Part shown: piece by piece, positions 1 to 6,967 of the stretch | How positions within the stretch are numbered: the first letter of the stretch is position 1 | Layout: each line of letters begins with the position of its first letter | From: Bacillota bacterium | GTDB taxonomy: Bacteria > Bacillota > Sulfobacillia > JABLXB01 | Length of the DNA stretch: 29,208 nucleotides | Reading direction: 5' to 3' | NCBI GenBank assembly: GCA_024653225.1 | Contig: JANLGA010000017.1 | Coordinates: 1,112-30,319, forward strand | Position numbers and translations under genes: made by a program | The notes under the pieces: generated by a model | Database searches by the model: none | What the model saw: only the letters and a program-made list of their open reading frames with translations | Told to the model about the DNA's origin: nothing

Positions 1-1
1 G

Positions 2-55
2 GCCGACGAGATGCTCGATGTGTTGATTAACAGGACGGGCATCACCGGACGATGA
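2..55 (+). CDS. flgK: FlgK, flagellar hook-associated protein 1 (C-terminal end only)
   Basis: Only the last 17 codons are in the window, entering from the left edge and ending at TGA 53-55. The peptide contains DEMLDVLIN followed by a TG-x-x-GR ending, which is the usual C-terminal D0 helix of FlgK, the first hook-filament junction protein. The flgL gene follows 61 bases later on the same strand, the standard partner order. The fragment is short, so the call rests on this tail motif plus context; no other flagellar axial protein ends this way immediately before flgL. Confidence 0.8.
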   Translation, partial: ADEMLDVLINRTGITGR

Positions 56-116
56 TAGGGTAGGAAGAGCCGATGGCACTCGTTCGCGGGTGTTCGCGCA
101 CTGGGGGTGACCGGGC

Positions 117-992
117 TTGAGGGTTACCACGTCCGCAATGACGAGGAACCTGTTGCGGAGGCTCGACAGCCGCAACAAACGCATTCAGGAGCTGCAGGAC
201 CAGCTGTCTTCGGGCAGGGCGATCAGGAAGGCCTCCGACGATCCCGTCGCCGCCACGAAGGCATTCAGGCTGAGGACCACCCTTGCCGAGGTGGAGAGGT
301 ACAGGAGAAACCTCGAGGACGCCAGGGAATGGGTGTCGGCGACGGAAGGCGCCCTCGAGAAGATGACGGAAGCGCTGCAGAAGGCCAGGGAACTCGCGGT
401 CCAGGCGGCGACTTCCAGCGTCCCGCAGTCGAGCCTGGAGGCCATAGCGCAGGAGCTCGAGCAGCTGCAGGAACACCTCGTCGCCCTGGCCAATTCGGAC
501 CACGGGGGCAGGTACCTGTTCGCGGGGCAGAAGACGCTGACGGCGCCGTTCGACATGTCCGGGCCCACGGGTCCGCTGGACACGGGGGCCATAACCAGGG
601 AGATCGCTCCCGGCCAGGTGATGCAGATCAACATAACGGGCGAGTTCCTGGCGGGCGCGGGTTCGGTCCTCGGCATTCTGCCGGACCTGGTCGGCCGCGT
701 AAGGGCGGCCGACCACACGGCCGTCAGCTCCATGATATCCACCGTGCAGGAGAAGATAGACCAGGTACTCTCGCTCCAGGCGGAGACCGGGGCCAAGATC
801 AACCGCATAGAGATGTCCGTGCGGCAACTAAGCGAATCCGAGACGAGCCTGTCCAGGTTGCTTTCGGAGACGGAGGACGCCGACATGGCGCTTCTGGTGG
901 TCCACCTGGCGCAAGAAGAAGCCGCTTACCGAGCCGCGCTCCAGGTGGGCGCGAGGCTCGTGGAACCGACGCTGGTGGACTTCCTCAGGTGA
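117..992 (+). CDS. flgL: FlgL, flagellar hook-associated protein 3
   Basis: FlgL is the second hook-filament junction protein, exported by the flagellar type III system and assembled between FlgK and flagellin. The 291-residue product has the flagellin-like N-terminal helix with LSSGRAIRKASDDP near residues 31-44, followed by a long coiled coil (an RELAVQAA-type segment near residue 92). The C-terminus (EEAAYRAALQVGARL) is the matching D0 helix, and it ends with LVDFLR. The length is normal for the family. The start is taken as TTG 117, because a GGGGGTGA ribosome site lies 6 bases upstream and the protein then begins MRVTTSAM, as FlgL proteins do. It follows flgK and precedes fliW. Confidence 0.95.
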   Translation: MRVTTSAMTRNLLRRLDSRNKRIQELQDQLSSGRAIRKASDDPVAATKAFRLRTTLAEVERYRRNLEDAREWVSATEGALEKMTEALQKARELAVQAATSSVPQSSLEAIAQELEQLQEHLVALANSDHGGRYLFAGQKTLTAPFDMSGPTGPLDTGAITREIAPGQVMQINITGEFLAGAGSVLGILPDLVGRVRAADHTAVSSMISTVQEKIDQVLSLQAETGAKINRIEMSVRQLSESETSLSRLLSETEDADMALLVVHLAQEEAAYRAALQVGARLVEPTLVDFLR

Positions 993-1046
993 CCGTGCCG
1001 GCATGGGACGTAAACGGGCTTGATGGGGGCGCATGGTTCGGTGGGT

Positions 1047-1523
1047 ATGATACGGGTGCATACTACCCGGTTCTCGGATATCGAGGTCGCCGAAGATAGG
1101 ATAATCTCGTTTCCCGAGGGACTGATCGGCTTCGAGGAGCATAAGCAATTCGCGCTCATAACGCGGGGAGACTCACCCTTCGTGTGGCTTCAGTCGCTGA
1201 AGGACCCGGCGCTCGCTTTCGTTGCGGCGGATCCGCTCGCGTTCGTTCCCGACTATAGGCCCGACATAGACGAGGACACGGTGCTCAGCCTCGGCGCCGG
1301 CAGCGAAGCCGAGGTCCGTTACCTCGCCATAGCCGTGGTCCCGCAAGACCCCACCGAGACTACTCTGAACCTCCAGGCACCCATAGCCGTGAATCCCGCG
1401 ACGAGAGTGGCCCGACAGGTAGTGACGATGAACCCCGCTCATCCTCTGAAGTTCCGCCTCTTCCAGGCCGCCCGCGCGGCCGACCCCGAGGACGCAGGCG
1501 CACCGCGGGTCGGGGAGGGCTGA
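1047..1523 (+). CDS. fliW: FliW, flagellar assembly factor and CsrA antagonist
   Basis: FliW binds flagellin in the cytoplasm and, when free, binds and inhibits CsrA, so that flagellin translation follows export. The product begins MIRVHTTRFSDIEV, followed by IISFPEGLIGFEEHKQFALI, the family's signature N-terminal block. An FPEG-x-x-GFE core and a later VNPATRVARQVV segment are also visible. I chose ATG 1047 (158 residues), which gives the usual family length. The frame is open upstream to TTG 1020, but that adds an unconserved glycine-rich stretch, and the ribosome site is weak for either start. csrA begins 2 bases after its stop, so the two are translated as a pair. Confidence 0.93.
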   Translation: MIRVHTTRFSDIEVAEDRIISFPEGLIGFEEHKQFALITRGDSPFVWLQSLKDPALAFVAADPLAFVPDYRPDIDEDTVLSLGAGSEAEVRYLAIAVVPQDPTETTLNLQAPIAVNPATRVARQVVTMNPAHPLKFRLFQAARAADPEDAGAPRVGEG

Positions 1524-1525
1524 CC

Positions 1526-1768
1526 GTGCTCGTACTGACTCGCAGGACCGGACAGAGTATAGTGATAGGCGATGGCATCGAGGTGTTCGTCTCGCAGGTC
1601 AAGGGCTCGGGGGACCAAGCCCAGGTTCGCATCGGCATTGTGGCCCCGAGGGGAGTGAGGGTGTTGCGCCGGGAGGTCTTCGATGCCGTCGCGACAGAGA
1701 ACCGCCTCGCTTCCGCCTCCAATGGAGACCTGCTGGAGAAGCTCGAGGGCATGCGCACGCCGCCGTAG
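1526..1768 (+). CDS. csrA: CsrA, carbon storage regulator / flagellin translation repressor
   Basis: CsrA is a small dimeric RNA-binding protein that recognises GGA in hairpin loops and near Shine-Dalgarno sequences. The 80-residue product starts MLVLTRRTGQSIVIGD and retains the GI-x-AP turn and the VRVLRREVF strand with the RNA-contacting arginine and glutamate. It starts at GTG 1526, two bases after the fliW stop. Compared with Bacillus CsrA as I remember it, the turn between the second and third strands (VKGSGDQAQVRIGI) is about four residues longer. Its likely main target is the flagellin mRNA that follows, whose leader has GGA sites (see 1943-1961 and 2016-2023). Confidence 0.95.
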   Translation: MLVLTRRTGQSIVIGDGIEVFVSQVKGSGDQAQVRIGIVAPRGVRVLRREVFDAVATENRLASASNGDLLEKLEGMRTPP

Positions 1769-1904
1769 ATGGACTGCCGGCACGGTTGAAACGTGAAGCC
1801 ACCGTTCGACTCCCCGCCGTCCGTCGGTCGCCCATCGCCTCCATCCCGCGGCTTCCGCCCACTCGTTGAACCCCCGTCTACGCTGCTCTTCGCCGGAAAC
1901 GCTC

Positions 1905-1931
1905 TAAACTCGCACGGTGTTCCCCCGATAT
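1905..1931 (+). promoter_or_regulatory. Sigma-D (sigma-28) promoter for flagellin
   Basis: TAAA at 1905-1908 is followed by exactly 15 bases and then CCCGATAT at 1924-1931. The Bacillus sigma-D / enteric sigma-28 consensus is TAAA-N15-GCCGATAA, so the fit is close. It lies in the 264-base gap between csrA and hag, and predicts a start of transcription near 1938 and a leader of about 95 bases. I see nothing else clear in the csrA-proximal part of this gap (1769-1904). Confidence 0.85.
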
Positions 1932-1942
1932 ATGTGGTGAAA

Positions 1943-1961
1943 GGGCGACCGGAAGTCGCCC
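1943..1961 (+). promoter_or_regulatory. Leader hairpin presenting GGA, candidate CsrA site 1
   Basis: GGGCGAC (1943-1949) pairs perfectly with GTCGCCC (1955-1961), leaving the 5-base loop CGGAA. CsrA binds GGA held in a hairpin loop. The hairpin would lie at the very 5' end of the predicted flagellin transcript. The pairing is seen directly; CsrA binding is inferred from csrA being the adjacent gene and from the known hag-leader mechanism in Bacillus. Confidence 0.6.
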
Positions 1962-2015
1962 CGCCGTCCGCCGGGGACCTAGGCGCCGGGACCTTGCGGG
2001 TGGGCGAAATTCATC

Positions 2016-2023
2016 AGGGAGGA
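2016..2023 (+). promoter_or_regulatory. Flagellin Shine-Dalgarno overlapping candidate CsrA site 2
   Basis: AGGGAGGA at 2016-2023, about 10 bases before ATG 2033, is the ribosome binding site of hag. It includes AGGATG, close to the core of the CsrA consensus (A-R-GGA-U-G), so CsrA bound here would block ribosome loading. It is about 70 bases downstream of the GGA in the leader hairpin. Confidence 0.6.
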
Positions 2024-2032
2024 TGAGGGCAG

Positions 2033-3145
2033 ATGAGGATCAACCACAACATCGGCGCGTTGAACGCCTGGAAGAACCTGACCGCGACTGACAACGCGAT
2101 GAGCAAGTCCCTCGAGAAACTGTCATCCGGTCTGAGGATCTCCAAGGCGGCCGACGACGCTGCGGGACTCGCCATATCGGAGAAGATGAGGGGCCAGGCC
2201 CGCGGTCTCATGATGGCCCAAAGGAACGCTCTGGACGCAATATCGCTCATCCAGACGGCTGAGGGCGCACTCAACGAGACCCATTCGATTCTCCAGAGGA
2301 TGAGGGAGCTCGCAGTGCAGTCCGCGTCGGACAGCCTGACCGACACCGACCGCGCGCAGCTCCAGGCCGAAGTCACGCAGCTGATTGACGAGATCGACAG
2401 GATCGGCGACACCACGGAGTTCAACACGAAGCCGTTGCTCAAGGGCACACTCGGCTCGACCTATGAGCTTGCCGGCACGCTCACCACGGATGACGGCTTC
2501 GAGAGCTTCGACGTGAGCGGTGCGGCGGCGGACACCTACGCGGTGACCACGGCGGCCGGCACCAACGTAGGCGTGAAGATCCAGGTCGAGGACGGTGCCG
2601 GGCAGATCCAGATCATTGACGACATAGAGATCCCGGCGACCGGCCAGACGCGGATTGTCAACTTCGACCACTTCGGGATAAAGATGACGCTGAACGAGAA
2701 CATCGCCGCAGACTCCGCTGTGGGAGGCGACGACACCGTCACGGTGACGGCCGGTGCCGCGTTCTTCCACATCGGGGCCAACGCGTCCCAGAGCCTCTCC
2801 GTGTCCATAGCGGACATGAGGTCGGCGGCGTTGAGCGTGGAGACGGTCAACATCTCGACCAGGGCCGGGGCGGACACGGCCATCAGCACGATTGACAACG
2901 CCATCAACACGGTATCGTCCCAGCGCGCCGCACTCGGCGCCGTGCAGAACAGGCTGGAGTACACTATAGCGAACCTCGGCGCCGCCAACGAGAACCTGAC
3001 GGCGGCCGAGTCCCGAATCAGGGACGTTGACATGGCCATAGAGATGGCGAACTTCACCAAGACCCAGATCCTGCTGCAGTCGGGCACGGCGATGCTCGCG
3101 CAGGCCAACCAGAAGCCGCAGGCGATACTGCAGCTGCTCAGGTAA
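2033..3145 (+). CDS. hag: Flagellin, filament subunit
   Basis: This is the main flagellar filament protein, exported through the hollow filament. The 370-residue product has an intact N-terminal D0/D1 region (MRINHNIGALNAWKNL, then LSSGLRISKAADDAAGLAIS near residues 31-50, and an RELAVQSA segment near residue 100). It also has an intact C-terminal half, with AMLAQANQKPQAILQLLR at the very end. The middle part, roughly residues 140-290, is the variable surface-exposed domain and is short to moderate in size. The gene has its own sigma-D promoter and a structured leader. The following genes encode FlaG, the FliD cap and the flagellin chaperone FliS. Confidence 0.97.
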   Translation: MRINHNIGALNAWKNLTATDNAMSKSLEKLSSGLRISKAADDAAGLAISEKMRGQARGLMMAQRNALDAISLIQTAEGALNETHSILQRMRELAVQSASDSLTDTDRAQLQAEVTQLIDEIDRIGDTTEFNTKPLLKGTLGSTYELAGTLTTDDGFESFDVSGAAADTYAVTTAAGTNVGVKIQVEDGAGQIQIIDDIEIPATGQTRIVNFDHFGIKMTLNENIAADSAVGGDDTVTVTAGAAFFHIGANASQSLSVSIADMRSAALSVETVNISTRAGADTAISTIDNAINTVSSQRAALGAVQNRLEYTIANLGAANENLTAAESRIRDVDMAIEMANFTKTQILLQSGTAMLAQANQKPQAILQLLR

Positions 3146-3201
3146 CGCGCGGGAGCCGGGGCGGGTTGCAGAGGATAATGAACGTGTGAAGGGTCCGTGC
3201 G

Positions 3202-3234
3202 CCACGGCCGGCCGGGTCGACCGGCCGGCCGTGG
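3202..3234 (+). terminator. Strong perfect hairpin after flagellin, probable terminator or mRNA 3' stabiliser
   Basis: CCACGGCCGGCCGG (3202-3215) and its exact complement (3221-3234) flank a GTCGA loop, giving a 14-bp GC-rich stem 57 bases after the hag stop. No T-run follows, so it is not a classical intrinsic terminator. It may protect or partly terminate the abundant flagellin mRNA before flaG. Confidence 0.6.
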
Positions 3235-3277
3235 ACTATGATGCAGTCTGGGGGGGACCGAACGGGAGGAATGAGCC

Positions 3278-3595
3278 ATGAGCGTTGTACAGGCAATGTC
3301 AGGGTGTTCACCGGTTGTCCTGGACGCTCAGAGCAGGCAGCTGTCCCGCGAGGCAGCCGAGAGACTCACGCAAGTCGGTGCCGTGGCGGGCGCGGTGGAC
3401 GCGGCAAACAGGATCGCGGAGCTCGTGAACACCCGCTTGAGCTTCGGGTATCATGAGGAGTCCGGCCGGTGTTACGTGATGGTGTTGAGGTCGGACACCG
3501 GGGAGGTCCTTCGCCAGATACCACCCGAGCGCATGCTGGAGATGTTGGCCCAGGTGCGCCAGATCGTCGGGTTGATCTTGGACCAGAAGGCTTAA
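3278..3595 (+). CDS. flaG: FlaG-family flagellar protein
   Basis: FlaG proteins are small flagellum-associated proteins, usually encoded between flagellin and fliD, and linked to filament length control. The 105-residue product has the family core in its second half: FGYHEESGRCYVMVLRSD, then TGEVLRQIPPERMLEML near residues 76-92, with a short helical tail. The first 45 residues are poorly conserved, as is usual. ATG 3278 is preceded by GGGAGGA at a good distance. The flanking hag and fliD genes support the assignment. Confidence 0.9.
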   Translation: MSVVQAMSGCSPVVLDAQSRQLSREAAERLTQVGAVAGAVDAANRIAELVNTRLSFGYHEESGRCYVMVLRSDTGEVLRQIPPERMLEMLAQVRQIVGLILDQKA

Positions 3596-3634
3596 ACGAG
3601 ACGGTCGCGAATCAAGGGCCGGGGAGGCAAGACA

Positions 3635-5503
3635 ATGAGCGACATAATGCTGAGCGGCGTAACCTCGGGTTTGGACTGGGAAGCCCTCATTGAAAAGCTC
3701 ATGGCCGTCGATCGCAAGCCGCTTCTCGAGCTAGAAACCAGGCAGAAGACCAATGAGGAGAAGAAGAACGCCTGGAAAGACATAAACACTCGCCTGTATA
3801 ACTTGCAGACGAAAGCACAGTCGTTGAAGAGTCGCGAGACGTTCTACTCGAAGCGGGCCGAGTGCAGCGATACCCAGGTCCTGACGGCCACTGCGACGTC
3901 GGCTGTGCCCGTGGGCGCGTACACAGTCGAGGTCGTGCAGCTGGCCAGGGCCCACACCGTCGCCTCGGCCACGCAGGCGAGCTCGACCGAGGCCCTGAAC
4001 TTGGTGGACCCCAGCGTCACCGCGTACACTGTGATCAACGGCAAGACGGTGGCGATAGAATCGCAGGACAGCCTCACGTCCATCAGGGACAAGATCAACG
4101 GGACCCCCGACATCAGCGTGACGGCTTCCATCGTCCAGGTGTCGGCCAGCGAGTACAGGCTGGTGATCACCGCGAAGGAGACCGGTTCCGCGTCGGCCAT
4201 CACGTTCGCCGACGACCAAAACGCGCTGGTGAATCTCGGCGTGCTTATCCAGGGAGAGACGACACAGCCGAACACGGTCCAGGAAGCGAAGGACGCAGTG
4301 GTCGTCGTCAATTCCATATCGATCACGAGGTCCACGAACACCATCACGGACGCGGTGGGCGGTCTGACCCTGCAGCTGAAGCAAGAGGGACAAACGGTGA
4401 CTGTCACCGTCTCAAACCACGTTCAGAAGGCGATTGACGCGATAAAGGCATTCGTGGACCAGTACAACTCGGCGGAAGATTTCATGGCCAGCAAGATGAC
4501 GTACGACAAGGAGAAGAAGCTCGCCGGCCCATTGCTCGGCGACAGCACGCTCGCCGGCCTGCGGTCTATGCTAAGGCAGAAGGTCACCGCCGCCGTGCCG
4601 GGGATGCCGGCCAATCTCAACAGCGTGGCCGCGATCGGGTTGACCACCGGGGCCTATGGGACCTCGACCGCCAACAAGCTCGTCCTGGACGAGGCGAAGC
4701 TGAGGGAGCAGCTCGAAGAGAACCTCGACGACGTCGCCAGGTTGTTCGGGGCGAATCCCACCAACGTTGCGCTGGCAACCTCGGGAGCGACTGCTTCGGC
4801 GCTGGACGGCCTGGGCAACCCGAATGAGTCGAGCCCGGCCTCCGTATACGGCGCGGCAAACGCGATTAACGGGGACGTCGTATCCGACCGCTGGGGCACG
4901 GCGGGCGGCGGGTGGATGGACGGCACCGAGGGTGTGTACCCCGATATCCTGGAGGTGGATTTCGGAAGCGTCAAGACCATAGACCAGATAAACGTCTGGA
5001 CGCTGAACTCCACGGCCTACCCGGCATCCAGTTACGGCATCAAGGACTACACGATACAGTACTTCGACGGCTCGAGCTGGGTGGACATCGAGGCCGTCAC
5101 CGGCAACACGGCGGGGCTGCGAATACATTCGTTCGACCCCGTGAACACGCAGAAGATCAGGGTCAACGTTTCCGCCGTCAACGGCGCGGGCGACTACACG
5201 CGCATCGTCGAGGTAGAGGCATTTCAGTATGACGAGGGAATCGGAGCGAGCATATACCGGGTCCTCAAGGGCTATACGGAGTCCGGCGGCGTCTTGCCGC
5301 GAAAGCAGAAGACGCTCGAGGAACAGAACAAGAGGATCAGCGACCGGATCGAACGGGCGGAAGCCAGGTTGGCGATGCGCGAGGAGAACTTGAGAAGGCA
5401 GTTCATCGCGATGGAAACTGCGGTCGCCCGGTTGAAGAACCAGGGCAACTGGTTGACCAGCCAGATAAACCTGATGTCGCAGAACTGGTTGGGTAACCGG
5501 TAA
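3635..5503 (+). CDS. fliD: FliD, flagellar filament cap, with inserted discoidin-like (F5/8 C / CBM32-type) domain
   Basis: FliD caps the filament tip and folds incoming flagellin; in several bacteria it also acts as an adhesin. The N-terminus (SGVTSGLDWEALIEKLMAVD) and the first 370 residues follow the normal FliD_N/D1-D3 plan, and residues 536-622 form the C-terminal coiled coil (ISDRIERAEARLAMREENLRRQF). Between them, at about residues 385-535, sits an extra segment with ASSVYGAANAINGD-like spacing (SVYGAANAINGD), then WGTAGGGWMD, ILEVDFGSVKTIDQINVW, YTIQYFDGSSW and RIVEVEAFQ. This is the pattern of a galactose-binding-like F5/8 type C domain. Without it the protein would be about 470 residues, the usual FliD size. 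The insertion falls in a loop between two D1 pieces and keeps the frame. ATG 3635 has a GGGGAGG site. Confidence 0.95.
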   Translation: MSDIMLSGVTSGLDWEALIEKLMAVDRKPLLELETRQKTNEEKKNAWKDINTRLYNLQTKAQSLKSRETFYSKRAECSDTQVLTATATSAVPVGAYTVEVVQLARAHTVASATQASSTEALNLVDPSVTAYTVINGKTVAIESQDSLTSIRDKINGTPDISVTASIVQVSASEYRLVITAKETGSASAITFADDQNALVNLGVLIQGETTQPNTVQEAKDAVVVVNSISITRSTNTITDAVGGLTLQLKQEGQTVTVTVSNHVQKAIDAIKAFVDQYNSAEDFMASKMTYDKEKKLAGPLLGDSTLAGLRSMLRQKVTAAVPGMPANLNSVAAIGLTTGAYGTSTANKLVLDEAKLREQLEENLDDVARLFGANPTNVALATSGATASALDGLGNPNESSPASVYGAANAINGDVVSDRWGTAGGGWMDGTEGVYPDILEVDFGSVKTIDQINVWTLNSTAYPASSYGIKDYTIQYFDGSSWVDIEAVTGNTAGLRIHSFDPVNTQKIRVNVSAVNGAGDYTRIVEVEAFQYDEGIGASIYRVLKGYTESGGVLPRKQKTLEEQNKRISDRIERAEARLAMREENLRRQFIAMETAVARLKNQGNWLTSQINLMSQNWLGNR

Positions 5504-5566
5504 GGGACAGCCCGAGGTGCGGTGCATACCGCGTAACTCTCGTCGGATGGATAAGGAGCTGATACC

Positions 5567-5983
5567 GTGCTCGCCGGAAGTCTTCAACATTACAAGGAGA
5601 TCCAGGTGAATACCGCCTCCGGAGTCAGCCTCATCATCGTGGCCCTGGACGCGGGCCTCAAGCACTTGGGCGCGGCCAGAGAGGCGATGAAGGCCGGTCG
5701 TGCGCGGGATGCCGCGAAGTCATTGGAGAAGGTATACGGGCTCCTGGGTGAACTCAGCGGCTCCCTGAACTTCGAGGCCGGCGAAATAGCGGTGAGGTTG
5801 TTCAGCCTGTACGAGTTCTGCGGACGGCAGATCGCCGAGGCGTCCGCCCGCAAAGACCCAGCCGGGCTCGAGGTGGTGCGAGACATCCTTCTGACGCTGA
5901 GGCAGGCGTGGGTCGAATGCCACAGGAACGGTGCCGGGAGACGATTCGAACCCCCCCGGGGATTCGAGGTGGTCGTCGGGTGA
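5567..5983 (+). CDS. fliS: FliS, flagellin export chaperone
   Basis: FliS holds the C-terminal helix of flagellin in the cytoplasm before export. The 138-residue product has the four-helix family pattern: HYKEIQVNTASGVSLIIVALDAGLKHL at the N-terminus, LLGELSGSLNFEAGEIAVRLFSLYEF in the middle, and LLTLRQAWVE near the end. GTG 5567 is preceded by AAGGAG at a normal distance. A small inverted repeat (GCGGT-GCAT-ACCGC) lies in the gap after fliD, but I draw nothing from it. The next gene overlaps the stop codon by four bases. Confidence 0.93.
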   Translation: MLAGSLQHYKEIQVNTASGVSLIIVALDAGLKHLGAAREAMKAGRARDAAKSLEKVYGLLGELSGSLNFEAGEIAVRLFSLYEFCGRQIAEASARKDPAGLEVVRDILLTLRQAWVECHRNGAGRRFEPPRGFEVVVG

Positions 5984-6390
5984 ATGGCCCGAGAGGGACG
6001 GACGAGACCGGCGGCGCCGCCGAGTTGAATCGCCTGTACGAGGAGTTGCTCCGGTGCGCGGAGCTGCAGAAGGAGGCCGCGGGCAGGGGGGACATGGAGG
6101 CCTTCGACGCGCACGCGACGCGGAGGGAAGGGCTACAGGCTGAAATCGAGGCGCTGACGGCCGGTCTTCTCAAGTCGGGAGGGTGTGAGGCTGAGATCCG
6201 CGAGGCGTGTGCCGTGGCACGACGGGTGTCAGACGTGGACGGCGAGACGGCGAGGCTTCTCGAGACGTCGAGGTTGAGCCTCGTGGACGGCCTCTCCGGC
6301 GTCGAGATTCAACGCAGGTGTATTGCGGCGTACGGTTCGGTGGTCAGGCCGAGGCGGGGCACGGATGCGTTTGTCAACAGGCTGAAGTGA
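5980..6390 (+). CDS. FliT/FlgN-like small flagellar chaperone candidate
   Basis: This is a 136-residue, mostly helical protein with no signal peptide. The start is GTG 5980, overlapping the fliS stop as GTGA. The frame is open further upstream inside fliS, but those codons belong to fliS. A segment LNRLYEELLRCAELQKEA, then GDMEAFDAHATRREGLQAEIE near residues 35-56, resembles the helical repeat of FliT/FlgN-type export chaperones, where a 'G-D-x-E-x-x-x-x-x-x-x-x-R' pattern is common. Position directly after fliS is the normal fliT position. Sequence similarity within this family is weak in general, so the function rests mainly on location, size and helix pattern. Confidence 0.65.
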   Translation: MNGPRGTDETGGAAELNRLYEELLRCAELQKEAAGRGDMEAFDAHATRREGLQAEIEALTAGLLKSGGCEAEIREACAVARRVSDVDGETARLLETSRLSLVDGLSGVEIQRRCIAAYGSVVRPRRGTDAFVNRLK

Positions 6391-6507
6391 ATCGGTTCGA
6401 GCGAGCGGCGGGTCGCCTCCTCCGGGCCCCGTGAATCCACAGCGTTGTCCCCATTGGGAAAGTGCTGCACAACCGGCTTATCAACAGGTTTACCCACAGT
6501 ATCCACA
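6371..6507 (+). promoter_or_regulatory. Cluster of DnaA-box-like 9-mers
   Basis: Compared with the DnaA box TTATCCACA, I see TTATCAACA (6478-6486), TTACCCACA (6490-6498) and GTATCCACA (6499-6507), each one mismatch away. Three weaker copies with two mismatches are TTGTCAACA (6371-6379, inside the end of the preceding gene), GAATCCACA (6433-6441) and TTGTCCCCA (6445-6453). All point the same way, and the last three sit within 30 bases. This fills much of the 305-base gap 6391-6695; the rest holds the cold-shock promoter. No dnaA or dnaN gene is nearby, so a non-origin DnaA binding cluster is more likely than an origin. Confidence 0.5.
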
Positions 6508-6611
6508 GACCCACATTCCACATTGCCCCCACTCCCCTCCGTCGCGCCGGGACCGCGCGGGAGGGTAGCCCACCCGTTTTCAGTTGACAGATACCCCGAG
6601 AAGTGCGATGT

Positions 6612-6641
6612 TTGACTTTCAATCAGCGGTTATGGTATAGT
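6612..6641 (+). promoter_or_regulatory. Sigma-A-type promoter for the cold-shock gene
   Basis: TTGACT (6612-6617), an 18-base spacer and TATAGT (6636-6641) form a good vegetative promoter in a locally AT-rich patch. The predicted start near 6648 leaves a leader of about 48 bases with a GGGAGG ribosome site before ATG 6696. A second TTGACA at 6584-6589 has no convincing -10 partner. Confidence 0.7.
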
Positions 6642-6695
6642 CTGTCTGAAAATCCTGGTCAACTCGGCAAGTAATGCTGGGAGGAATGCAGAATC

Positions 6696-6896
6696 ATGCA
6701 GGGCAAGGTCAAGTGGTTCAACGCCGACAAGGGATACGGGTTCATCGAGTGCGAGGGCGGGCCCGACGTCTTCGTGCACTACTCGGCGATTCAGCAGGAG
6801 GGCTTCAGGACCCTTGCAGAGGGACAGACCGTCGAGTTCGAGGTCGTCCAGAGTCCGAAAGGCCCCCAGGCGGCGAACGTGGTTCCGTTGGACTGA
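6696..6896 (+). CDS. Cold-shock domain protein (CspA/CspB family)
   Basis: This is a single-domain OB-fold protein of 66 residues that binds single-stranded RNA and DNA and melts RNA structure. Both nucleic-acid motifs are present: KGYGFIE (RNP1-type, near residues 12-18, within GKVKWFNADKGYGFI) and DVFVHYSAI (RNP2-type, near residues 25-33). The C-terminus ends in AANVVPLD, as is typical. It has its own promoter upstream and a hairpin terminator downstream, so it is probably a single-gene transcript inserted between the fliT-like gene and hpf. Confidence 0.95.
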   Translation: MQGKVKWFNADKGYGFIECEGGPDVFVHYSAIQQEGFRTLAEGQTVEFEVVQSPKGPQAANVVPLD

Positions 6897-6918
6897 GGCG
6901 GTTGCGAGCGGACAACTC

Positions 6919-6943
6919 GGGCCCCGGGACGACCGGGGCCCTT
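6919..6943 (+). terminator. Intrinsic-type terminator after the cold-shock gene
   Basis: GGGCCCCGG (6919-6927) and CCGGGGCCC (6933-6941) form a 9-bp perfect stem with a GACGA loop, 22 bases after the csp stop. Only a short TT follows, so the U-tract is weak, as is common in GC-rich genomes. Confidence 0.65.
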
Positions 6944-6967
6944 CGTACTGGAGGGCCGGAAGGGCGG

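Noticed and set aside
1020..1046. Earlier start (TTG 1020 or ATG 1023) for fliW
   Set aside because: The extra residues are not like the FliW N-terminus and no better ribosome site is present; ATG 1047 gives the standard beginning.
5908..5979. Upstream extension of the fliT-like gene into fliS
   Set aside because: The codons overlap conserved fliS sequence; GTG 5980, overlapping the fliS stop by four bases, is the better start.
6371..6700. Replication origin at the DnaA-box-like cluster
   Set aside because: No dnaA, dnaN, gyrase or rpmH genes flank it, and the adjacent AT-rich patch is explained by the csp promoter.
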